Assembly: GCA_964482025.1 (NCBI GenBank) | Contig: CAYZVN010000005.1 | Coordinates: 1 to 64,000 of the forward strand | Length of the DNA: 64,000 nucleotides | Direction of reading: 5' to 3' | Origin: UBA5868 sp964482025 | GTDB taxonomy: Bacteria > Pseudomonadota > Gammaproteobacteria > Pseudomonadales > Cellvibrionaceae | Shown here: in pieces, positions 53,582 to 63,700 of the stretch | How positions within the stretch are numbered: position 1 is the stretch's first letter | How the letters are laid out: the number at the start of each line of letters is the position of its first letter | Program-made: the position numbers and the translations under genes | The notes under the pieces: model-generated | Databases searched by the model: none | What the model was told of the DNA's origin: nothing | The model's input: the letters and a program-made list of their open reading frames with translations, nothing else

Positions 53582-54661
53582 ATGACAAAAAAAATCGTTC
53601 TTTTACCCGGTGATGGCATAGGCCCTGAAATCGTCGCTGAAGCCCAGAAAGTACTGCAAAAAGCCGACGCTTTGTTTGGACTTGATTTGGAATTCGAGAC
53701 TGACCTGATCGGCGGCAGTGCACTTGATGAGCACGGCGTCCCCTTAGCGGACACCACACTAGAACGTTGCCGTGCGGCGGATGCCATTTTAATGGGCTCG
53801 GTCGGCGGTCCCAAGTGGGATCATTTTGAGTCGTCCTTGCGGCCCGAAAAAGGCCTGTTGCGCCTGCGCTACGAGCTGGGGCTCTATGCAAACTTGCGGC
53901 CGGCCATTCTTTACCCGCAATTGGCCGATGCCTCTACTTTGAAAAAAGAAGTGGTTGCCGGCTTAGATATCCTGATAGTGCGCGAGCTAACGGGAGGTAT
54001 CTATTTTGGTCAGCCCCGCGGGATTCGCACCCTCGAAAATGGTGAGCGCCAAGGCTTTAATACCTATGTCTATGCCGAGCATGAGATCGAACGCATAGGC
54101 CGGACCGCATTTGAAATGGCGCGCAAGCGCGGCGCCAAACTCTGCTCCGTGGACAAGGCAAACGTGTTGGAGGCCACGGTGCTGTGGCGAGAAGTGATGG
54201 ATCGCCTGGCCCCTGAGTTTCCGGATGTGCAGCTGAGCCACATGTACGTCGACAATGCCGCTATGCAGCTGGTGAGAGCACCTAAGCAATTTGATGTCAT
54301 AGTTACGGGTAACATGTTTGGCGATATTTTGTCCGATGCTGCTGCAATGTTGACCGGCTCCATTGGCATGCTGCCCTCTGCCTCGCTTAATAAAGATAGC
54401 CGAGGTCTCTACGAGCCGGTACATGGCTCGGCACCCGATATCGCCGGTCAGGGCGTAGCTAACCCGCTGGCGACTATTTTGTCTGCGTCCATGATGTTGC
54501 GTTATTCATTAGCACAAAAAGAAGCCGCCGATGCCATTGATGCGGCCGTGGGTAGGGTGCTCGACCAAGGTTATCGTACCGCTGATATTTTCAGCGAAGG
54601 CATGCGCCGAGTCGGCACTGTCGAAATGGGTGGCGCCGTAGTGGCGGCGTTGGAAAACTGA
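53582..54661 (+). CDS. leuB: 3-isopropylmalate dehydrogenase
   Basis: LeuB (359 residues) oxidises and decarboxylates 3-isopropylmalate with NAD+. It opens TKKIVLLPGDGIGPEIVAEAQ, has LRPEKGLLRLRYELGLYANLRPA, the active-site pattern VDNAAMQLVRAPKQFDVIVTGNMFGDILSD and EPVHGSAPDIAGQGVANPLATILSASMMLRYSL. Start 53582 gives the usual MTKKI; the long reading adds 14 residues from the leuD tail. Confidence 0.98.
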   Translation: MTKKIVLLPGDGIGPEIVAEAQKVLQKADALFGLDLEFETDLIGGSALDEHGVPLADTTLERCRAADAILMGSVGGPKWDHFESSLRPEKGLLRLRYELGLYANLRPAILYPQLADASTLKKEVVAGLDILIVRELTGGIYFGQPRGIRTLENGERQGFNTYVYAEHEIERIGRTAFEMARKRGAKLCSVDKANVLEATVLWREVMDRLAPEFPDVQLSHMYVDNAAMQLVRAPKQFDVIVTGNMFGDILSDAAAMLTGSIGMLPSASLNKDSRGLYEPVHGSAPDIAGQGVANPLATILSASMMLRYSLAQKEAADAIDAAVGRVLDQGYRTADIFSEGMRRVGTVEMGGAVVAALEN

Positions 54662-54687
54662 TTCAGTTAAAAGTAAAGGTTACGAAA

Positions 54688-55797
54688 ATGATGCAGGTAG
54701 GTTTTGTAGGTTGGCGCGGCATGGTCGGCTCCGTTCTCATGGGTCGCATGCGAGAAGAAAATGATTTCGCAGATATAGATCCGGTTTTTTTTACCACCTC
54801 CAACGTGGGCGGCCAAGGGCCGGATGTCGGCAAGCCCGTCCCACCTTTAAAAGACGCATACGATATCGACGCACTCAAAGCCATGGATGCCATTATTTCG
54901 TGTCAGGGCGGCGATTACACCAATGCGGTGATCGACAAGCTTCGTGAGACCGGCTGGCAGGGCTACTGGATTGATGCTGCTTCGTCACTGCGCATGAAAG
55001 ACAACGCCATTATTGTGCTCGACCCGGTGAACGACCGCGTGATTCGCCAGGGCCTGAAAGATGGAGTTAAAAACTACATCGGTGGCAACTGCACGGTGAG
55101 TCTTATGCTGATGGCTCTCGGTGGCCTTTTTGAGAAAGGCTTAGTGGAGTGGGTGAGCGCAATGACCTATCAAGCCGCCAGCGGAGCAGGTGCGCAAAAT
55201 ATGCGCGAGCTGATCAGCCAGATGGGGCAAATTCATGCATCTGTTGCAGACAAGCTGGCGGATCCGGCGAGCGCGATTCTCGACATCGATAAGGAAGTTG
55301 TGGAAACCATGCGCTCTGCGGATTTCCCACAAGAGAACTTCGGTGCACCGCTCGCAGGCAGCCTGCTTCCTTATATAGATAAGCAGTTGGAAAACGGTCA
55401 GAGTCGTGAAGAGTGGAAAGCACAGGCGGAGGCTAACAAGATTCTTGGCAATGCCAGTCCGGTCCCGGTGGACGGCGTCTGCGTAAGAATTGGCGCGATG
55501 CGCAGCCATAGCCAAGCCTTGACCATCAAGTTAACCCATGACCTTCCTCTGGCCGAGATTGAACAAATTATCGCCAGCTCTAACCAGTGGGTAAAAGTGG
55601 TTCCCAATACGCGTGAGGCGTCCCTGAGTGAACTCACTCCGACTAAGGTTACGGGTACGCTCTCGATCCCGGTTGGGCGACTGCGGAAAATGAGTATGGG
55701 GCCGCAATATCTCTCGGCATTTACGGTGGGTGATCAGCTCCTGTGGGGAGCCGCTGAGCCGCTGCGTCGCATGTTGCGAATTTTGCAGCAACACTAA
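54688..55797 (+). CDS. asd: Aspartate-semialdehyde dehydrogenase
   Basis: Asd (369 residues) reduces aspartyl phosphate to aspartate semialdehyde, the branch compound for lysine/DAP, threonine, methionine and here also ectoine. GFVGWRGMVGSVLMGRM, the active-site cysteine in GGNCTVSLML and EELISQMG-like (MRELISQMGQIH) sequence are present. It follows leuB by 26 bases and is closed by an intrinsic terminator. Confidence 0.98.
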   Translation: MMQVGFVGWRGMVGSVLMGRMREENDFADIDPVFFTTSNVGGQGPDVGKPVPPLKDAYDIDALKAMDAIISCQGGDYTNAVIDKLRETGWQGYWIDAASSLRMKDNAIIVLDPVNDRVIRQGLKDGVKNYIGGNCTVSLMLMALGGLFEKGLVEWVSAMTYQAASGAGAQNMRELISQMGQIHASVADKLADPASAILDIDKEVVETMRSADFPQENFGAPLAGSLLPYIDKQLENGQSREEWKAQAEANKILGNASPVPVDGVCVRIGAMRSHSQALTIKLTHDLPLAEIEQIIASSNQWVKVVPNTREASLSELTPTKVTGTLSIPVGRLRKMSMGPQYLSAFTVGDQLLWGAAEPLRRMLRILQQH

Positions 55798-55811
55798 ATC
55801 TTCTCCTCCAC

Positions 55812-55840
55812 AACCCCTGCCATTGCAGGGGTTTTTCTTT
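55812..55840 (+). terminator. Intrinsic terminator after asd
   Basis: AACCCCTGC/GCAGGGGTT forms a 9-bp stem with loop CATT, running into TTTTTCTTTT. It closes leuCDB-asd. Confidence 0.9.
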
Positions 55841-56053
55841 TATGGCCTGCTATAGTTATACGCGTGGCGCGAATTTGCACGAGCGGCCATTCTAGATATC
55901 TCTGTCAGCCGACTTTTTGAGCGGCCGGCGTCCGCGTGTGCAATCTGTGTCGCCAAGGTGCGGCGTATTTTCGTGATGGCTTCTGGCTCCGCTTAAAGAA
56001 AATTGGTAAAAACGTCCAAGCCGCGACTATTTTAATAACGAGCGTTGCTATTT

Positions 56054-56100
56054 CGGCGGCTTTCCGCCGGGCCGTAAGTTGATAAAACGCTACTTATAAT
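56054..56100 (+). promoter_or_regulatory. Hairpin and -10 box upstream of fimV
   Basis: In the ~375-base gap between the asd terminator and fimV, CGGCGG-CTTT-CCGCCG (56054-56069) is a perfect 6-bp hairpin and TATAAT stands at 56095-56100, about 115 bases from the fimV ATG. No clear -35 is visible. Nothing else in the gap looks like a gene. Confidence 0.35.
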
Positions 56101-56214
56101 GAATACTTGCAACGATAAGTGAAAGACTATTCTAGGTTTGGCCGTGTGCAGCCCCACCGCTGATATTTTGGGTGCATCTTTGGCTAACTAACCAAACAAG
56201 ATAAGGATTCTCCT

Positions 56215-59200
56215 ATGGGGCTTCGCACAAAAGCGTATTTCAGCGGCATGTTTTTGGCGTTTTTCTCGTCAATAGCCGCAGCGCTTGGTCTAGGTGAGAT
56301 CAAACTTCAGTCAGCGCTCAATCAGCCACTCAACGCGGAAATCCAACTACTTCACGTTCGCGGTCTCACAGCGAACGAAATCATTGTCGGTATCGCGACA
56401 CCTGAGGAGTTCGCCAGAGCGGGTGTCGAGCGAAATTATTTCGTCACCGGCCTGGACTTCGCTCTTGATCTGAATGCACAGCAAGGGCCCATTATTCGAG
56501 TTACCAGCAGAGAGCCCGTAAGAGAGCCGTTCTTAAACTTCGTGGTATCCGCGCATTGGCCCAGCGGTAGGCTGCTGCGCGAATATACTCTGCTAGTGGA
56601 CCTGCCTGTGTTTAGCGGAGCGCAATCCGCGCCGGTGCAAGCCCCTCGACAAACACAGTCGCAGCCAGCGTCGACTTCCCCATCTGCTACCCCGCGATCC
56701 ACGCCGCCGCCGACACAAGCTCAACCCCCCCGCGAAGCGCCATCTCAGCAGGTAAGCTCCTATGCAGCCGATACGTATGGTCCGGTGGGTTCCAATGACA
56801 CTCTCTGGTCAATTGCGGCGAAGATAAGGCCGGATGGGTCCGTCTCAGTTCAGCAGACGATGCTAGCCATTCAGCGGATGAATCCCGAGGCTTTCATTAA
56901 CGACAACATCAACTTGTTGCGCCGTGGTCAGGTTTTGCGTATCCCCGATAAAGAGGAAATACAGCGCCTCTCAACACGGGACGCGATCCAGCAAGTTGCG
57001 GCGCAAAACCAGCGATGGAACCCGCGATCGTCCGATGCAGATAAAGCGCAACTGGAAGGCAGCAAAAGTGTGTCGCCGACGCGTTCCGAACCCTCGACTA
57101 TTGAGGGTCGTGTAAAACTATCTTCACCATCGGATGCCCAGACTGGCCAAGGTATCGGATCGGAAGACGGTGATGGCGAGAGTGTCGCTGAGGCGCTCAG
57201 TCAGACACAGGAGGAGCTGGATGCGGCCGATCGCGAAAATGCAGATCTGAAATCCCGCATTCGCTCAGTGGAAGAGCAGATCGACACCATGGAGCGTCTC
57301 GTTGAGATCAGCAGTGAGGAAATGCGCGCGCTTGAACTCGCAGCTCAGCAGACAAATCAAGAAGTGGCAGCGGAAGTTGAACCTACCGCGGCGCAGGAAG
57401 GTGCTGATGCAGAGCCGGTAGCGTCTGCGGAGGAAGCATCTGCGCCGGCTGAATCCACACCTGCAGCAGAGCCAAAGCCGGTGCAAGCTCCCCCAGCACA
57501 AAAGTCTTGGCTGGATCTGGCGATGGACAACATTTTATATATTGGCATTGCCCTCGGTGCTCTCATCCTGGCATTGGTGATCTACCTCTTCAAACGCAAT
57601 CGAGATGAGGATTACGACGACTACGACGACTATGAGGCGCAAGACGACGTCGATTTGTCCTTGGTCGAAGAGGAATACACCGAAGATAAGACTCTACCTC
57701 TGCACGACTATGAGGATGGCGAAGGGTTTGTGGAAGAGGAGCCTGCTATCGCTGAGGCGGAGACGGAAGACGTCGTCGGTGAATGTGACATTCACATCGC
57801 CTATGGCCAGTACGATCAAGCAGAGGAGAAGTTGTTGCGCGCGTTAGAGAAGGACCCCGGAAACATCTCTGTGCGCTTAAAGCTTCTGGAAGTATTTTCA
57901 CGTCAGGGCGATGCCGATAGTTTCGATCAGCATTATGCGCGCCTGCGTGCGACCGGTGACGCGGCGGCAATTGATCGCGCTGAAATGATGCGAAGCTCTA
58001 TAGAGGGTATTGGGCCGTTTGATGAGTCGCTATATGACACATCGGATCTGGCACTCGATATCGTGGAAGAAGAGAGCGGGTTCGAAACTGCCTCCGAAAA
58101 CTCTTTCGATCTGGCCGATGATGACACCCTTGATTTTGATTTCGAGGACGTCGATGAGTTGGTGGATTCGTCCGGTACTGTGGCGGATGCGGATGAATTG
58201 GCTGCTGACTCGCTCGACTTTGACCTAACCGATGACGAGGACATTACGCAGATTCCGCCGCTGGAGTCAGCGCCTAACGTCGATGACGAGTTGGCGGAGC
58301 TGGATTTTGATTTAGAGGACTTGGAGGAGAGTGTCTCCGATCAGAGCGACTCTGCGGCTTTCGTGGCGGATCGTGATAGTGAAGACACCACCGCCTTGGC
58401 AGATCTCGACTTTGAGGCGTCTGAGACCGAGTCTTTCGACGATGAGAAAGTTGCGGATGAGCCGGCGGATGACCTCGATTTAGAGTTTGATGGCAACGAT
58501 CGCTTCACCAGCGAGTTCACCGATGATTTGGTGGCGGAGCGGGCTGCGCCTAAAGACGAAGAGTCTTTTGATTTTGCCGATTTAGAACTCGGGGACGCCG
58601 ACGGCGCCGAAAGCGGATTTACCGAAGAGCTGGGTGAAATCGACTTTGATTTGGATGATGATTTGGAGGCGGCACAAACGCTCTCTGAGGAGCCCCCGGT
58701 GCTGTCGAGCACGGCGCCAGCGTCCGACGCCGAATTTAGTGGGTTTGATTTTGATGATCTGGCGGATGTCGAGCTTGATGATGAGCAAGGGAGCGTAACG
58801 CCTCGTGCAGATTCCGGTGTTGCTGCAAATCTTGAGGCGGAGGAGGGGAGCACGTCCGATTTCGACGTAAATTTCGACTTGGATGGGGAAGTTAATCTGG
58901 ATGAGCTCGATCATGAGCTAGATGAGTTGGCATCCAACTATGACAGTGCTGAGATGGAAGAGCCTGTTCTGGATTTCGACGATGAGACGGACGCCGTCGC
59001 GAAGGCGGGTAACACCTCCACAGATGAAGCGTTGGCCGATTCGGCTGTGGCTGAAAAAGATGCTGATCAAGCCTCTGTGGCGGCATCAGTAGACAGCACC
59101 AGTATGGACTTTGAAATTCCGGATTTTGACCCAGAAAACGACGACGACAGCAACCTGGACTTTCTTTCGGACAATGACGAAACCGCTACGAAGCTGGATC

Positions 59201-59325
59201 TTGCGCGTGCTTACATCGATATGGGTGACTCTGACGGCGCCAAAGATATCCTCGACGAAATTATCGATGAGGGTAATGATCAGCAAAAGCGGGAGGCTGA
59301 AGCGCTGTTGTCCCGCATCGCCTAA
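56215..59325 (+). CDS. fimV: FimV, inner-membrane polar hub protein
   Basis: FimV (1036 residues) helps type IV pilus assembly, twitching and polar localisation in relatives. It has a signal peptide, the FimV N-terminal periplasmic domain (GLGEIKLQSALNQPLNAEIQLLHVRGLTANEI), a LysM-like peptidoglycan-binding region (~190-240, SNDTLWSIAAKIRPDGSV), a coiled coil (~325-375), one membrane helix (~442-461) and a very acidic cytoplasmic part with TPR-like segments (GQYDQAEEKLLRALEKDPGN) and the C-terminal FimV motif (KLDLARAYIDMGDSDGAKDILDEI). The Asp-rich repeats such as LDFDFEDVDE are normal for the family. It is flanked by asd and truA as in Pseudomonas. Confidence 0.96.
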   Translation: MGLRTKAYFSGMFLAFFSSIAAALGLGEIKLQSALNQPLNAEIQLLHVRGLTANEIIVGIATPEEFARAGVERNYFVTGLDFALDLNAQQGPIIRVTSREPVREPFLNFVVSAHWPSGRLLREYTLLVDLPVFSGAQSAPVQAPRQTQSQPASTSPSATPRSTPPPTQAQPPREAPSQQVSSYAADTYGPVGSNDTLWSIAAKIRPDGSVSVQQTMLAIQRMNPEAFINDNINLLRRGQVLRIPDKEEIQRLSTRDAIQQVAAQNQRWNPRSSDADKAQLEGSKSVSPTRSEPSTIEGRVKLSSPSDAQTGQGIGSEDGDGESVAEALSQTQEELDAADRENADLKSRIRSVEEQIDTMERLVEISSEEMRALELAAQQTNQEVAAEVEPTAAQEGADAEPVASAEEASAPAESTPAAEPKPVQAPPAQKSWLDLAMDNILYIGIALGALILALVIYLFKRNRDEDYDDYDDYEAQDDVDLSLVEEEYTEDKTLPLHDYEDGEGFVEEEPAIAEAETEDVVGECDIHIAYGQYDQAEEKLLRALEKDPGNISVRLKLLEVFSRQGDADSFDQHYARLRATGDAAAIDRAEMMRSSIEGIGPFDESLYDTSDLALDIVEEESGFETASENSFDLADDDTLDFDFEDVDELVDSSGTVADADELAADSLDFDLTDDEDITQIPPLESAPNVDDELAELDFDLEDLEESVSDQSDSAAFVADRDSEDTTALADLDFEASETESFDDEKVADEPADDLDLEFDGNDRFTSEFTDDLVAERAAPKDEESFDFADLELGDADGAESGFTEELGEIDFDLDDDLEAAQTLSEEPPVLSSTAPASDAEFSGFDFDDLADVELDDEQGSVTPRADSGVAANLEAEEGSTSDFDVNFDLDGEVNLDELDHELDELASNYDSAEMEEPVLDFDDETDAVAKAGNTSTDEALADSAVAEKDADQASVAASVDSTSMDFEIPDFDPENDDDSNLDFLSDNDETATKLDLARAYIDMGDSDGAKDILDEIIDEGNDQQKREAEALLSRIA

Positions 59326-59357
59326 CTTAAGACTTCGTTCCAATGCTCTAACACATC

Positions 59358-59387
59358 GGCTTTGCATCTTTGATGCAAAGCCTTTTT
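59358..59387 (+). terminator. Intrinsic terminator after fimV
   Basis: A perfect 11-bp stem GGCTTTGCATC/GATGCAAAGCC with loop TTT is followed by TTTTT. It separates fimV from truA. Confidence 0.92.
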
Positions 59388-59409
59388 CGTTCTTCTCTAG
59401 CCTATTAAT

Positions 59410-60270
59410 ATGTCTTTCGTTTACAGCCCCAATTGCGAGATCAAACCGGGTATGGCGCTCCCGGACGGTGTGAGTCGTTACGCTCTGGTTGTGGCGTACG
59501 ACGGCAGTAACTACCAGGGATTTCAGCGGCAAGCCAGCGCAAAGCAAACCGTCCAAGGTGAGTTAGAGCGCGCTCTGTCAAAGATTGCCGCACATCCGGT
59601 GACGCTCGTCTGCGCCGGGCGAACCGATGCGGGGGTCCATGCGGTTAATCAAGTAGTGCATTTTGATAGCACAGCAAATCGCGATGAAAAGGCTTGGATT
59701 GAAGGCACCAATACTCAGTTGCCAGCTTCTATCCGAGTGCATTGGGCGAGCAAAGTGCCGGGAGAGTTTCATGCTCGCTTCTCGGCGAGTGCTCGTACCT
59801 ACCGCTATTACACCTACATCGATCGCATCCGCTCTGCTTTTTTGCAGTCGCGCGCGACCTGGATGCGCACACCGCTGGATATTGAAGCGATGCAGCAGGG
59901 GGCGGAGCATTTAATGGGAGAGCATGACTTTTCGTCGTTCCGAGCGAGCCAGTGTCAGGCGCACAGTCCAGTGCGGCGTATTGAGTCGGTCCGCTTGGCG
60001 GGTTATGGCTCTTTCGTAATGATGGAAGTCAAGGCCAATGCCTTTTTGCACCATATGGTGCGCAATCTAATGGGTAGCCTGTACGAGGTGGGAAGAGGTA
60101 CGCAGGACCCCAAGTGGATTGCTGAGCTGCTAAAGTTGAGAGATCGTAAGATGGCGGCACCGACAGCGCCACCCTACGGTTTGTACTTTGTCGGTGTGGA
60201 TTATCCCGAGCAGTTTTCGATGCCAGAAATGGCACAAAAAGATGGTTTTTTGGGTTTATGGAACCCTTGA
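59410..60270 (+). CDS. truA: tRNA pseudouridine(38-40) synthase TruA
   Basis: TruA (286 residues in the longest reading) isomerises uridines 38-40 of tRNA. The catalytic Asp is in GRTDAGVHAV; SSFRASQCQAHSPVRRI and FLHHMVRNLMGSLYEVGRG are family marks. The start may instead be the ATG that gives MALPDGVSRYALVVAYDG (59452), which is nearer the usual ~270 residues. In Pseudomonas trpF and accD follow truA; here they do not. Confidence 0.96.
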   Translation: MSFVYSPNCEIKPGMALPDGVSRYALVVAYDGSNYQGFQRQASAKQTVQGELERALSKIAAHPVTLVCAGRTDAGVHAVNQVVHFDSTANRDEKAWIEGTNTQLPASIRVHWASKVPGEFHARFSASARTYRYYTYIDRIRSAFLQSRATWMRTPLDIEAMQQGAEHLMGEHDFSSFRASQCQAHSPVRRIESVRLAGYGSFVMMEVKANAFLHHMVRNLMGSLYEVGRGTQDPKWIAELLKLRDRKMAAPTAPPYGLYFVGVDYPEQFSMPEMAQKDGFLGLWNP

Positions 60271-60386
60271 TAAATCGCTCTAAGTAAGTTTGAATGGTGA
60301 GATGCTGGGGCGGGTTGGTATATTGCGCTTGTGCCGGCTAGCCATTATTGCCGACCAATAAACAATAAGCAGAACAGGAACTGACT

Positions 60387-60506
60387 ATGAACTCACAAGA
60401 TAACGAAATGCAGCAGCAGGGCGATAGTTGTGCTGACGCTATTGCCGCAGTCGTATTGATCGCCGTGTTTATCGCTACGTGTATTTTTTGGGTTAGCGGT
60501 CATTAA
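60387..60506 (+). CDS. 39-residue single-pass membrane peptide
   Basis: The ORF starts ATG with AGGAA 8 bases upstream and reads MNSQDNEMQQQGDSCADA, then one membrane helix (AIAAVVLIAVFIATCIFWV) and GH. An extended -10 (TGGTATATT, 60316-60324) lies ~63 bases upstream. The layout (ribosome-binding site, polar head, hydrophobic helix) looks like a real small protein, but coding is unproven. Confidence 0.5.
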   Translation: MNSQDNEMQQQGDSCADAIAAVVLIAVFIATCIFWVSGH

Positions 60507-60541
60507 TAGGCGACCGCCGTCCTCAGCTTTTTTGGAGATGG

Positions 60542-60742
60542 TTACGGAGCCAAGTGCTTCGCAACCATAATAAGCCCTCCGAAAAACAAAGCAGCCATAA
60601 CCACCCCCACCAGAAGGAAGGGTAAGATGCTGCTTTGTTGAAAGTCATGGGCGCGATTTTTCTCGCTCTGCACGCCTATGAAGGCTGCCATAATACTCAG
60701 CAGCACTTTGCCCATTGGTGTTTTCTTTCGTTCTTCACTCAT
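60542..60742 (-). CDS. DUF2970 small membrane protein
   Basis: The 66-residue protein has the DUF2970 pattern: KVLLSIMAAFIGVQSEKNRAHDFQQSS, then one C-terminal membrane helix (LPFLLVGVVMAALFFGGLIMVA). It begins 8 bases after the metH stop, so it shares that transcript, as in Pseudomonas. Function is unknown. Confidence 0.9.
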   Translation of the reverse strand: MSEERKKTPMGKVLLSIMAAFIGVQSEKNRAHDFQQSSILPFLLVGVVMAALFFGGLIMVAKHLAP

Positions 60743-60750
60743 GATCGTTC

Positions 60751-63700
60751 TTAATCAGCAGATTGAGTTTCTGGATCATAATCCAGATTTGGTTGCAGCC
60801 AACGCTCCACTTCACTTTTGCTCCACCCTTTACGCTGTGCCAGTTCCGTCACTTGGTCTTCACCAATTTTCCCTACGCCAAAATATTTAGCCTGAGGGTG
60901 TGCGAAATACCACCCTGAAACCGCAGCGGTTGGATACATGGCGAAGTGCTCAGTCAAGCGTACGCCTGCATTGTTGGTCGCATCCAGTAGCTCGAACAGG
61001 GCCGTTTTCTCCGTATGGTCGGGGCAGGCCGGGTAACCTGGCGCGGGTCGTATCCCTTGATAGCGCTCTTTAATCAGTGACTCCGAATCCAGCGACTCTT
61101 CTTCAGCATAGCCCCAAAACTCTTTGCGAACACGCTCGTGCATACGCTCGGCAAAGGCCTCCGCCAGACGGTCGGCGAGGGCCTTGACCATAATGGAATT
61201 GTAATCATCGCCTTTATCCGCGTAAGACACGGCCAGCTCTTCGGCACCAATGCCTGCGGTAAGTGCGAAACCGCCAATGTAATCTTGCTTGCCCGTTTCT
61301 TTAGGCGCGACAAAGTCGGCCAACGAATACAGGTAGCCCTCCGCAGTGTTTTTGTCTTGCTGTTGTCGCAGGTGGTGCAGGGTAAGGGTTTGCTCGCCAT
61401 CCACTACTACTTGGATATCGTCGTGAGCAACCGTGTTGGCGGGCCAGAAGCCAATCACGGCGCGCGCAGTCAAGGACTTATTCGCAATGATGTCATCCAG
61501 CAGGCGGCGCGCCTCTTGGTACAGCTGGGTTGCGGCTTCGCCAATAACCTCGTCATTTAGAACCTGCGGATATTTTCCCGACAAGCCCCAGCTAATAAAG
61601 AAGGGCGTCCAGTCTATGTAGTCCACTAATTCGGTGAGTGGGTAGTCGTTAAAGACTTTTACCCCGATAAATTTAGGTTTAGGGGGCTCGTAAGCCGACC
61701 AGTCAAGTGTTGGTTTACGCTGCACCGCGTCCGCATAGGGAATCAAAGTGCGGCGTTGACGGTTGGCGTTGCGCTCGCGGACTTTTACATACTCTTCTTT
61801 GATGCCTGCGATGAACTTTTCCTTGTGGTCTTCCGATAGTAACTGGCTGACGACCCCCACGGCGCGCGATGCGTCGGGCACATAAACCACTTGGTCGTTG
61901 TGATAGTGTGGCTCTATCTTAACGGCGGTATGCGCCTTTGAGGTGGTTGCGCCACCCACCATGAGCGGCACCGAAAAGTTTTGCCGCTGCATTTCTTTGG
62001 CGACTGTCACCATCTCGTCCAGCGATGGGGTGATAAGCCCTGAGACTCCAATAATGTCACATGACATTTCACGGGCCGTTTCGAGGATCTTCTCACAGGG
62101 GACCATGACACCGAGGTCGATCACTTCGAAGTTGTTACACTGGAGAACGACGCCGACGATGTTTTTGCCTATGTCATGCACGTCTCCCTTAACGGTGGCC
62201 ATGAGAATTCGACCTTGGGGTTTAGTGCTCTCGCTTTTCTCCTGCTCGATAAAGGGCTGCAGATGGGCGACGGCCTGTTTCATGACACGGGCGGATTTGA
62301 CCACTTGGGGCAGAAACATCTTCCCGCTACCAAACAGGTCGCCCACGACATTCATACCGTCCATAAGCGGACCTTCAATGACGTCCAGGGGGCGGCTCGC
62401 CTGGCGGCGGGCCTCTTCCGTATCATCGATAATGTATGCGGTGATGCCTTTCACCAGGGCGTATTCCAGGCGTTTGTTGACGGGCAGTTCGCGCCAAGCT
62501 TGGTCTTCTTTTTTCGCTCCGCTGGTTGCGCCTTCACGATACTTCTCTGCCAGCTCCACCAGAGTTTCGGTCGCCGACGGTGTGCGGTTAAGAATGACGT
62601 CTTCAACGCAGTCACGTAATTCGCTGGGAAGATCATCATAGATAGCGAGCTGTCCGGCATTAACGATGCCCATGTTCAGGCCGGCTTTAATAGCGTGATA
62701 AAGAAAAACCGAATGGATGGCTTCGCGGACTGGATTATTGCCGCGGAAAGAGAAGGAAACGTTGCTCACTCCGCCGGAAATCGAGGCGTAGGGCAGGTTG
62801 GCACGTATCCAGTGCGCGGCCTCGATAAAGTCCACGGCGTAGTTATTGTGTTCGTCGATGCCGGTTGCGACGGCAAAAATATTGGGATCGAAGATGATAT
62901 CTTCTGGCGGCATCCCTACAACTTTGGTGAGAATGTCGTAGCTGCGCTGGCAAATCTCTTTTTTCCGTGCCGCAGTATCCGCCTGCCCGGTTTCGTCAAA
63001 TGCCATCACCACCACCGCAGCTCCGTACCGGCGGCAGAGAGTGGCGTGCCTGATAAACTCTTCTTCGCCTTCTTTAAGGCTGATAGAGTTGACAATTGGC
63101 TTCCCCTGGATGCATTTAAGCCCCGCCTCAATTACCGACCACTTCGACGAGTCCACCATAATGGGCACTTTGGCGATGTCCGGCTCACCAGCGATGAGGT
63201 TGAGGAAGCGGACCATGGCCTTTTCGGCATCGAGCATGCCTTCGTCCATATTGATATCGATAACTTGTGCGCCGTTCTCGACTTGCTCGAGCGCGACTTC
63301 CAGTGCAGTTGAGTAGTCGTCATTGACAATCAGCTTCTTGAAGCGCGCGGAGCCGGTGACGTTGCAGCGTTCGCCAACGTTGACAAAAAGCGAGTCGGAG
63401 CGAATGTTGAAGGGCTCAAGCCCTGAGAGTCGACATGCGGGTTCAATATCGGGAATGCTTCTCGGCTTGTGTTGCGCCACGACCTCAACGATTCTGCGAA
63501 TATGCTCCGGCGTTGTTCCACAGCAGCCGCCGATAATGTTGATAAAACCGCTGGCGGCGAAGTCGGCCACTATGGTGGCCATCTCCTCGGCAGACTGGTC
63601 GTACTCGCCGAACTCGTTCGGTAAGCCGGCGTTGGGGTGTGCCGATACATGACAGCTGGCCACGCGGGACAGCTCTTGCATATAAGGTCTCAACTCTGCG

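Noticed and set aside
57600..59325. Asp/Glu-rich repeats in fimV as a foreign insertion
   Set aside because: An acidic cytoplasmic region is normal in FimV proteins, and the conserved C-terminal motif is in frame after it.
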